Assembly: GCA_030407315.1 (NCBI GenBank)
Contig: JALQPE010000948.1
Location: 1-31,450 of the forward strand
DNA length: 31,450 bases
Source: Asparagopsis taxiformis
Lineage: Eukaryota > Rhodophyta > Florideophyceae > Bonnemaisoniales > Bonnemaisoniaceae
Reading direction: 5' to 3'
Shown here: in pieces, positions 10,015-17,902 of the stretch
How positions within the stretch are numbered: the first letter of the stretch is position 1
How the letters are laid out: each line of letters opens with the position of its first letter
Notes under the pieces: generated by a model
Database searches by the model: none
Told to the model about the DNA's origin: nothing
The model's input: only the letters and a program-made list of their open reading frames with translations
Translations under genes and position numbers: made by a program

Positions 10015-11658
10015 ATGGATCCCCCTACGCGCGAGCGATCGAACGCGCCGACCGAACCGCCGCCAGTCGCGTCGCAAACGCACGCAGTCGACGCCCTGGT
10101 CGCTTCACACATCCCTGACCCTACCGCTTCCCCGTGGCTGCCGCTACCGACGCAAGCGCTCGCGAGCATTGACGACGACGCGCAAACGTCCGACGATGGC
10201 GCCGCAACGAAGCGCGAGGCCGAGTTCCGCGTTTCCGACGTGCACGCTACGCCGTCCGCAACGCTTCCGAGCTTGGTTCGACAAGTAGTGGACGACCCTA
10301 CGTTCCAATGCATGCTCCAGGCTGAAGTACGAGCTGCAGTGGACCGCGCCACCAAGGGCCAATCACGTGGACTAACCGCTCAGATGAGGGCGCAAGTCCA
10401 CAACCTAATCGTCACTACGATGGACTCCCGCGAGGAGCACAATACCGACCGCGCGAGCGCCGTTACGCGCGAAAACCGAACGCAAACCGCAGCGCGCGCG
10501 ACTCCGACGAACTACGCGCGTAACGCGGATCCCGAAGGATGGCTGGAACTGGCGCGCCAGGACCTGTCATTCGACGATCACCCGCGCTCGAATAGCGACG
10601 ACGGACCCGCGCACCCCGGGCTGGTAGAGATCCAGCCGTTGAACGAGCTGTTCACGCGCGCGCTTTCGTACCGCACGTATCGCTTGCGAAATACGGACCG
10701 CGCGTTTAATCGGGAAATCGCGAGCGAACTGGCCAACACCGCGAAGATGGTGCGCCATTCGATGCAAGGAGAGAATTTTACGGGCACTGACGGAATCGCG
10801 GTACTATCGTTTCTGAAGTACTTCAAGAGCGCATGCGACGACACCGGCGTATCCGAAGGCGCAGCGCTTCCGATTCTCAAGTATTTCCTCGCCGACGAAG
10901 CGCGCGACACGTTCCAAACGTACGTGGGACGAACGTTCCGAGGGGCGCGCGCGGGCGTCGATTCGATTACGTGCTACGCGGAAGCCGTTCAGTGGCTCTT
11001 ACTAACCTATGCGCGCGAAGGCGACGTTGCGCAAGCGTACCGCGACGTGGCGCAACAAACGCAAGACACGAAGGAAACCGAAACGCAATTCGCTACGCGA
11101 TTACGACGACGAGCGCTGCGCTGCGGCGACGCGTTTAGCGAGCGAACGCTTGTTTCTATTTTCGTCGATGGTCTACGCCCCTACGCGCAACACCTCGTGC
11201 GGGACGCGCTGTCTCGTGACCCGCGGCGATACACCTTTCGAGAGCTAGTCTCTATGGCGCAGAGCCACGGGGACACGCACCGAGCGATGACGCCGACAAC
11301 GAGCGCGCGACCGCTACTGCGACGAACGCCTGCGCTCTACGTAGACGAGGACGAGACACCGATGGCTCACGTCCGAGCAGCAGCCGCGATTCGCGAAATG
11401 CATAGCCACGCGCGCCTAACGCCCGAAGAACTGAACCTACAGCGCAACGTTCAGGTCTTCGAAGTCTCCGCGCACGCCGATGCGAACGAGAGCGAACGAC
11501 AGCGCGTCGACGGCAACGAGCGAACGCGTGAAAACGAGGGCGCACGCGAGCGCGAAAACGATCGGACGCGCGAATACGACGCCCATGACAGCGAGCAGCT
11601 CACGCCCCACTCGGTTCGTTTTGCAGAAGACCCGGGAAACGCCTACGAGGAGCCGTAG
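10015..11658 (+). CDS. gag: Gag protein of the gypsy retrotransposon
   Basis: 547 codons from ATG at 10015 to TAG at 11656-11658. The first 150 residues are a disordered proline/alanine/threonine-rich region. The capsid-like part spans about residues 200-420, with WLELARQDLSF upstream, then AVLSFLKYFKSACD, ILKYFLADEARDTFQTYVG and EAVQWLLLTYAREGDVAQAY. The segment TETQFATRLRRRALRCGDAF and FVDGLRPYAQHLVRDAL are typical of gypsy Gag. The last 100 residues are highly charged (ER/DN-rich) and may bind RNA. No CCHC zinc knuckle is visible, which is unusual but known in some families. Gag assembles the virus-like particle in the cytoplasm. The 3' end overlaps pol in the -1 frame, and the stop codon sits inside the frameshift hairpin. 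Confidence 0.85.
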   Translation: MDPPTRERSNAPTEPPPVASQTHAVDALVASHIPDPTASPWLPLPTQALASIDDDAQTSDDGAATKREAEFRVSDVHATPSATLPSLVRQVVDDPTFQCMLQAEVRAAVDRATKGQSRGLTAQMRAQVHNLIVTTMDSREEHNTDRASAVTRENRTQTAARATPTNYARNADPEGWLELARQDLSFDDHPRSNSDDGPAHPGLVEIQPLNELFTRALSYRTYRLRNTDRAFNREIASELANTAKMVRHSMQGENFTGTDGIAVLSFLKYFKSACDDTGVSEGAALPILKYFLADEARDTFQTYVGRTFRGARAGVDSITCYAEAVQWLLLTYAREGDVAQAYRDVAQQTQDTKETETQFATRLRRRALRCGDAFSERTLVSIFVDGLRPYAQHLVRDALSRDPRRYTFRELVSMAQSHGDTHRAMTPTTSARPLLRRTPALYVDEDETPMAHVRAAAAIREMHSHARLTPEELNLQRNVQVFEVSAHADANESERQRVDGNERTRENEGARERENDRTREYDAHDSEQLTPHSVRFAEDPGNAYEEP

Positions 11659-11676
11659 CGGGTGGGCCGGCTCCTC
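11634..11676 (+). promoter_or_regulatory. -1 programmed ribosomal frameshift signal, gag to pol
   Basis: The heptamer G GGA AAC lies at 11634-11640 in the correct phase: gag codons are GGA and AAC, and slipping back one base gives GGG AAA in the pol frame. A 6-nt spacer follows. GAGGAGCCG at 11647-11655 then pairs perfectly with CGGCTCCTC at 11668-11676 across a 12-nt loop that begins with the gag stop codon. Loop bases CGGGTGG (11659-11665) could also pair with CCACCCG at 11739-11745, forming a pseudoknot. The pol frame is open from 11589, so the shift occurs inside the 70-nt overlap. Confidence 0.85.
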
Positions 11677-13460
11677 CTCACTCAACGGATACGCGACGCG
11701 CGACGACGCAACCACCGCGCGAAAAACCGCCTCCGTCACCACCCGAAACAGTGGTCCTGTTTCAGACCCCTACCGCGAACTACAAACTCGAGACCCGCGT
11801 CGGGTATAATCAACGCACGGCCACCGCGGTGACCGCCGTGCTTGATACTGGCGCAGGCCCGAGCCTCATTCGCGAAAACGTACTAGGCGCCGACTGGAAG
11901 CACCACGCTACGCCGCCGACGCTGCGCTGCGCGATTATCGACGCGAACGGACGGCGCCTCGCGCCAAACGCGTCGCTGCGACTTAGCGTTCTTCTAGGTG
12001 CCCGAGCGCATCTCCAAACCTTTTTGGTGATGCCACGCTTATCCGTCCCATGTATCTTGGGAGCGGACTTCATCGACCGCGTAGTCGAAATTATCTACAC
12101 TGGACCGCAGCGCGCGTTGCGAACCCGCTATGGCGACCACGTTCCGATGCTCCCACGTACGCCGACGAAACCGCGCCGCGCAACGACCCCCAAGACTACC
12201 CGACCAACAGATTTCGCACCAATCCGCGTTGCGCGCCGCACGTCGATTCCGCCGCACGCGACGCGAGCGATCGACGTTACCACGAGCGCTGAAGGGCGCT
12301 GCATCGTAGTTCCCGCGACTAACCTCTACGCGCAGAAACTACTCCGTTTAACCAACGGGGAGACGCTGGTTCGAAGGAATGTACCCTTCCGAGTACAGGT
12401 ACACAACGCTGGCACTCGTCTACAAGTATTGCCCAAAGGCATGAAGGTAGGCACCGCCGTGCCCAACCCCGTGGGATGTCTACAAGTCGCTCAGGAAGCG
12501 CCGGACCCGCAAGACCGACCGCCCGACGACGCGACGCGACGCAACGTTACGACACCGCCGGACCCGCGCGAGACCGACGAAATTGCGAGCGCGACACCGT
12601 CTTGGGAAGAACTCTTACGCGCGACGCTACGCGACGAGCGAGTAGACGACGACCTGCACGCGGAAATTATCGAGATGCTACGAAAGCATGAGCGCATGTG
12701 GAGCGGCACGCTGGGAGCAATTCACGCGACGGAGCACCGCATCGAGCTGGTTCCGGGGACGACCCCCGTGAACCAACCGCCGTATCGCGCCGGACACGCG
12801 TCGCGCGAAATTATCCGTACGCAAGTGGAGAAGATGCTCCGCGCTGGGGTAATCGAACCCGCTACGTCGGAATGGGCGAGCCCGGTCGTGGTCGTGCCTA
12901 AGGACGGGACCTCCCGCTTCTGCATTGACTACCGCCGCTTGAACGCCGCCACCGTGAAGGACGCGTACCCGATTCCGCGCATGGACGATTGCGTCGATTC
13001 GCTCGGTAACGCGACGGTTTTCACGACGCTGGACTGCAACTCGGGATACTGGCAAATCCCAGTAGCGCACGCCGACCGCGATAAGACTACGTTTACGTCG
13101 CACGTCGGTACGTACCGCTTTTGCCGCATGCCTTTCGGACTCTCGAACGCGCCCGCGACGTTTCAGCGCGCACTCGACATTTTGCTCGCGAACGTGAAGT
13201 GGCAACATTGCCTTGTCTACCTGGATGACGTAATCATCTTCTCCGCCGACGTAAACGCGTACGTGCACCACGTCGACGAGATACTGGGAATCCTCGGACG
13301 CGCAGGCGTTTCGCTGAAATTCGCGAAGACCGAGTTCTTCAAGCGCTCGGTGGACTATCTGGGACATACTATTTCGCCGGGGAAGCTATCCGTACCGACG
13401 ACGAAGTGCGACGCGCTGCGACATACCCGACGACGAAGACACAGCTGCGAAGTTTCCTAG
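11638..13460 (+). CDS. pol: Pol polyprotein, N-terminal part: protease and reverse transcriptase
   Basis: The frame is open through the gag stop and is entered by the -1 shift, so no start codon is needed; a GTG at 11751 is the first possible one. After a proline-rich linker comes the aspartic protease active site VLDTGAGPSLI near 11840, with ILGADFIDR near 12060. Reverse transcriptase follows: CIDYRRLNAATVKDAYPIPR near 12920, TTLDCNSGYWQI near 13030, FCRMPFGLSNAPATFQRAL near 13125 and the catalytic YLDD at about 13219-13230. The segment SVDYLGHTISPGKLSV is in frame to about 13400. Beyond about 13405 the frame goes wrong and ends at 13460, while the correct continuation (TKTQLRSFLGTCNVYRRFVE) is in another frame. 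This is a single frameshift mutation in this copy. Confidence 0.85.
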
Positions 13461-15898
13461 GAACTTGCAACGTATACCGCCGATTCGTTGAAAAATTCGC
13501 GTTCGTAGCAGCGCCGCTTACGCAGTTGCTAAAGAAGGACCAAGGAGACAACTTACCCGCGCCGACGCCGGAGCAAACGCGCGCGTTCGAATCATTGCGA
13601 CAAGCGATGTTGTCTCCGCCAATCCTCCGTCTACCGCGCGAAGGACACCCGTATGTGCTCGATACAGACGCATCGCAAGGGCAAATCGGATGCGCGCTAC
13701 TTCAGCTAGACGCGGACGACGACGTACTACATCCAGTCGGATACTGGTCGCGCACGCTTAACGACGCGGAGCGCCACTATTCGACAACGGAACGCGAATG
13801 CCTCGCAGTCGTATGGGCAGTTTTGCTACTACGCGCATATTTGGAAGGACGAAAGTTCACGGTTCGCACCGACCACAATTCGTTGCGTTGGATCCTGAAC
13901 ATGACGTCCACGGAAGGACGACTCGCGCGCTGGAGATTGCGACTCGCCGAGTTCGAATTCGACGTCGAATACAAGAAGGGAAAACGCCACGTTATCGCCG
14001 ACGCGCTCTCGCGAATGGCCACGCGAAGCTGCGACGAGACGGAAATACCGGACGAGATACCCTGTTTCGGCGCCGCGAACATCGTCGAACCGCACGCGAA
14101 CGCATGCGACCGAACCGACGCTGCGCTATTATGCGACTACGCAGAATACTACCCGAGCTTGGCCTGCCTACTGGCAACTCGGTCATGTATCGAGCCGCCC
14201 GTATCCACTGACGAGTGGATTCGCGAACAGGCGACGGACGAATTCTGCCAGAACGCGAGACGCGACGTCGAAACCGCGCCGCGTTCGCGCTTCCATCTGT
14301 CCCCCAACGGGATACTAATGAGGACCGCTCCGCTCGACGACGCGACGCAGATAGTTGTGCCCGAAGCGATAAAAGGACGCATTCTGCGAGCGAACCATTA
14401 CGCGGTAACTGCAGGGCACCCGGGCGCGCGACGCATGTACGACGCAATTCGACGCGCGTATTACTGGCCGATGATGAGCGTAGACGTCTACACCACGGTG
14501 AGACAATGCGATGCGTGCGCGCGCAACCGCGTTACGCAATATCGCCATACGAACGCCCTGAAGCTATTCCCCGCCACGCGCCCGCTCGAAGACGTCGCTA
14601 TCGATATTCTGGGACCGCTGCCCGAGACCCCGCGCCAACGCCGCTTCGTACTCGTAATCGCCGATCGCTACAGCAAGCTCTGTCGACTCATCGCGCTCGG
14701 ACGCGTATCCGCGCTCGCCGTCGCAAAAGCGTTTTGCCGAGATTGGGTCTTCGTTTACGGACCGCCGCGCACGCTACTTTCAGATAATGGACCGCAGTTC
14801 CGCTCGAAGCTGTTTCAGGAAACGTGCGCGCTAATGGGAACGCGTAACATATTCACGACTACCTATCACCCGCAGTCGAACGGGCAGGTCGAGCGTATGA
14901 ACCGTACCATCGTCGCGACGCTGCGCCATTACGTCGACGAAGAGCGAAAGGATTGGGACGAGCACCTAGACGCGCTGGCGTACGCATACAACCGCGCGAT
15001 ACACCGCTCGACGAATACGTCGCCGTTCGAACTCACGCTAACGCGCTACCCCGTATCGCTGGGGACGGAGCAGGTCGACACGATTCGCAGCACGCCGTTC
15101 CTCCGCATGGAGTTTCTTGCGAAGCTATCCGACGCGTACGAGCGCGCCGCGAACGCGCTGAAGAAAGCGCAAGCGAGATACAAACGCGACTTCGATCGCG
15201 GCGCACGCACGGTGAACAAGAGCATCAAGGTTGGCGACCAGGTATATCTGGACACTCGCGCGGGAGCGACGACACGAACGCAGCGCGACGACGGAACGCG
15301 CCCTTCGAAGTTGGACTATCCCGTGTCGGGACCCTTCCCGGTCACAAGCTGCCGCGGGCACACTTACGAAATCATAATCGACGGTGTGCCCGAACTCGTC
15401 AGCTCCGACCGTATTCGCCTAGCACCGCGCAACGCGACGCGCGCGCCGGTTACGCCAAGCGGCGAAGAAGGGGCGACTGACGCGGAGGACACAAGCGACG
15501 CAGCGCGACGTGACGAACGCGTACTCGATGACGCACGCAAGGTCAATCCTGAAGCAGGATATGGAACGCGGGAGTTCATGATTGACAAATTGACGGCTGA
15601 AGGTGTCGACGACACCGGAGCGCCCGTATTCCGTGTACGCTGGAAGGGCTTCTCTCCGCGCGACGACACTTGGGAGCCCGAAAGTTCGTTACCCGCGCCC
15701 ATCGTTGCCCGTTTCCGCCGCGACCGCGGAAGCTCCGCCTCTGAAAACACTGCGCGCAACGCCGAGATTGACGCCACGTCACCGCGCAATCGTAGAAAGC
15801 GACCGGCACGCTGCAACGCCCCACGTATAACGCCACCTAGCCGCGCGAGCGCGCGCATCGCGAGTCGACGGGCGCCTTCGCATGCACCGCGCAACTGA
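13406..15898 (+). CDS. pol: Pol polyprotein, C-terminal part: RNase H, integrase, chromodomain
   Basis: This continues the polyprotein after the frameshift near 13405. The RT connection (LRSFLGTCNVYRRFVEKFAF) leads to RNase H: VLDTDASQGQIGCALLQ, YSTTERECLAVVWAV, RTDHNSLRWIL and HVIADALSRM to about 14020. The integrase has an HHCC zinc site (H-Y-A-V...GHPGARR...CDACARN) near 14395-14525. Its DDE core is AIDILGPLPE, LLSDNGPQF and TYHPQSNGQVERMN, to about 14900. After an SH3-like region (GDQVYLDTRAG, FPVTSCRGHTYEI) a chromodomain lies at about 15570-15720 (VFRVRWKGFSPRDDTWEPES). Chromodomains steer chromovirus integration to marked chromatin. All catalytic residues checked by eye are present, so only the upstream frameshift is visibly disabling. 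Confidence 0.85.
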   Translation: MRRAATYPTTKTQLRSFLGTCNVYRRFVEKFAFVAAPLTQLLKKDQGDNLPAPTPEQTRAFESLRQAMLSPPILRLPREGHPYVLDTDASQGQIGCALLQLDADDDVLHPVGYWSRTLNDAERHYSTTERECLAVVWAVLLLRAYLEGRKFTVRTDHNSLRWILNMTSTEGRLARWRLRLAEFEFDVEYKKGKRHVIADALSRMATRSCDETEIPDEIPCFGAANIVEPHANACDRTDAALLCDYAEYYPSLACLLATRSCIEPPVSTDEWIREQATDEFCQNARRDVETAPRSRFHLSPNGILMRTAPLDDATQIVVPEAIKGRILRANHYAVTAGHPGARRMYDAIRRAYYWPMMSVDVYTTVRQCDACARNRVTQYRHTNALKLFPATRPLEDVAIDILGPLPETPRQRRFVLVIADRYSKLCRLIALGRVSALAVAKAFCRDWVFVYGPPRTLLSDNGPQFRSKLFQETCALMGTRNIFTTTYHPQSNGQVERMNRTIVATLRHYVDEERKDWDEHLDALAYAYNRAIHRSTNTSPFELTLTRYPVSLGTEQVDTIRSTPFLRMEFLAKLSDAYERAANALKKAQARYKRDFDRGARTVNKSIKVGDQVYLDTRAGATTRTQRDDGTRPSKLDYPVSGPFPVTSCRGHTYEIIIDGVPELVSSDRIRLAPRNATRAPVTPSGEEGATDAEDTSDAARRDERVLDDARKVNPEAGYGTREFMIDKLTAEGVDDTGAPVFRVRWKGFSPRDDTWEPESSLPAPIVARFRRDRGSSASENTARNAEIDATSPRNRRKRPARCNAPRITPPSRASARIASRRAPSHAPRN

Positions 15899-16623
15899 CA
15901 CGCGGAACGGGGCTGAACACGCCAGTTCCGCCCAGCGGAACTGACGCGTAGATAAACACGCGGGCCAAGCCTCCTATCGCCCCTCGTCGTTTTCGCCGCG
16001 CAACCGCGCCACCGTTTGCCGCGCAATCGCCAAGCGCCACATCGTCGCGCTACCACGCAATCGTTTTCGCCGCACAACCGTCGCGTTCCACCGTCCGTCT
16101 TCCGCTCCTGCACGAACCCGAGCGGCAACCGTAGCCGGGAGTCCACGTGCCGTCCGCTCCCCATCCCCTATGCCGACAACGCCAGGATCCCCAGGAGTGG
16201 GCACTCCCGACAGCGCAATTACGCGCGAAAAAGGGAGGCGCGCACACCGGATTGGTCGTTGCGGGGGAGGGATTGGCCCATACAGCATGGCCATTTACGG
16301 GGCTGGAAGATTATAGGCCGAAAAACGAGCCGAGGCCGGGGCAGGCCAAAAATGGACGGCGGCGATCTGCCCCGACGCCGTGGCGAGATGCTTCCTGATG
16401 GCACCCCCGGATTGGCTGTTCACATACGCGCGCACGAGACGAACCATACGGGTGGCAGGGAACGATGCAGAATACCAGCAAGCGAAAGCCTCCGCTGGAA
16501 AGGGGGATGCCACCCACACGCCCGTCCTCTTCGTCCAGGAAGGTCATGGCGAACCCCAAACCTTCGGGGGCGGGAACCCACCTAGACGCTCGCTAAAAAC
16601 CAGAGCATTAGAAACCCAGCCCC
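15899..16623. other. 3' region of the retrotransposon, no gene supported
   Basis: GC-rich sequence downstream of pol. Several purine runs could serve as the polypurine tract, such as GGAAAGGGGGA followed by TG at about 16498, but no matching LTR start could be found upstream. Open frames here lack motifs. Confidence 0.4.
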
Positions 16624-16772
16624 CGAAGCGCGAACGAGACGCGACGAAGCGCGACCGGGACTCGACGAAGCGCAAACGAGACGCAACGAAGCGCGAACGA
16701 AGCGAAGACGAAGCGCGACGAAACGCGAAGCGAAAACGCGAACGAAAACGCGAACGAAAACGCGACGATAAG
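16624..16772. repeat. Short tandem repeats of GCGCGAACGAGAC / ACGCGAACGAAA type
   Basis: Units of about 12-21 bp (GACGAAGCGCGAACGAGACG, CGCGAACGAAAA) are repeated many times. In one frame they encode an Arg/Lys/Glu/Asp-rich low-complexity run, similar in style to the tail of Gag. Confidence 0.7.
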
Positions 16773-17173
16773 CACGACGAGAACGCGCCCGTTCTATATG
16801 CCTACCGGCCAGCAGCTCTATCCCCCTCTCTCCCGACTTGCCCTACGCGACCCCAACCGCGTCGCTCGCAAATCCCGAGCGTCGACGCGGTCACTGGGCA
16901 AACACCGCTTCAAGCGGCGACTCGCGCGACGAAACTCACACCGAACCGTGGCTAGTAGCTCCCCGACCGGACGTCCGCACGGCACTCCGAGGAACCGCTG
17001 GACGCAGCCGCAGTCGCGCGCGGTACACCGTCGCGCCTACGCATGCGCCGCAAACGCAATTCGCGCCGCGCGTACGAAAGGAAGGATGGCCAAGGCGAAG
17101 TTAACAAAACACAAGAGGTTTAATCAAGGGAGTAGAATGGATTACCGGCTAACTCGGATGTGGACGAAGAAGC

Positions 17174-17746
17174 TCACTCACGTGCGTTATCCTCGCGGCG
17201 CGTGCGTCGGCTCGAAGAACTGCCCGTTGCGCCGCGCGCGCGAGCACGACTTGAAGCCGTGTCTGCTTGGTGATTGCGTCGTCGCTCGGAATTCAGCACG
17301 CGGACGACGCGCCCGTCTTGCACGCCGAGACGCAAAGGAGGAACGCCGGGACGTGCAGCCGCTGCGGCCGCTGCGGCCGCCGCGCGAGTGCGAGTCGTTG
17401 GACGCGCACCTCCGCGACCAGCCCCGTCGCTTCCCACCGCGACCGATGCGTCACCTCCCCCTTCCGCCCCCTCGTTAAGACCGCTGACCGACTGCGTCTC
17501 GCTGTTAGACACCACCCCCGCCGCGGACGTTTCGGGCGACCGCTGCACTAAGCCAACGATATCATTCAGCGTCGTGCCGAGGCGATGCGTGCGTTCGATC
17601 GTATCCTGGATCCTACGAACGGTCTCCCGTTCACGCGCAGTATACACCCGACGCACCGCCGCAACACGCTCCGCGCCCCGTTGACGTTCGCCCGCGAGAT
17701 TCGCTTCGACATCGCTAAGCGCGCGTTCCGCAACACTGATTTCCAT
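17174..17746 (-). CDS. Hypothetical coiled-coil/alanine-rich protein, antisense to the retrotransposon
   Basis: 190 codons begin with an ATG at 17746, exactly where GC-rich DNA ends. The first 75 residues look like a real charged coiled coil (ERQRGAERVAAVRRVYTARE, RRIQDTIERTHRLGTTLNDI). A Gly/Ser linker, a run of alanines and a basic serine/arginine tail follow. It is not similar to the Gag upstream. It could be an antisense gene of the element, the start of a second element inserted in the opposite direction, or a chance frame in CG-rich DNA. No known domain is recognised. Confidence 0.35.
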   Translation of the reverse strand: MEISVAERALSDVEANLAGERQRGAERVAAVRRVYTARERETVRRIQDTIERTHRLGTTLNDIVGLVQRSPETSAAGVVSNSETQSVSGLNEGAEGGGDASVAVGSDGAGRGGARPTTRTRAAAAAAAAAARPGVPPLRLGVQDGRVVRVLNSERRRNHQADTASSRARARGATGSSSSRRTRREDNARE

Positions 17747-17902
17747 ATGAACAGAATGTACTTCCGGAAACAGAATCTCAAATTATGGGATATTGATTGC
17801 CGCAGACGAAGTTGATTGAATTGTGGCCAATGGGAAGGAGATAATGATTGACACACATTTCGCTGCAATGAAATCATTTTCAAAATTAAAAATTTTCAAA
17901 AT

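Larger units (their letters stand above)
8540..17745 (+). mobile_element. Ty3/gypsy (chromodomain) retrotransposon region
   Basis: A GC-rich, CGCG-rich block contains gag, then pol in the order protease, reverse transcriptase, RNase H, integrase, chromodomain, which is the Ty3/gypsy chromovirus order. The block edges are judged from the abrupt composition change at about 8550 and 17745, not from identified LTRs. I could not find a direct-repeat pair flanking the coding part, so real ends and target-site duplication are unknown. The pol frame is broken once near 13405, so this copy is probably not autonomous. The mostly intact frames suggest a fairly young insertion. Confidence 0.75.
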
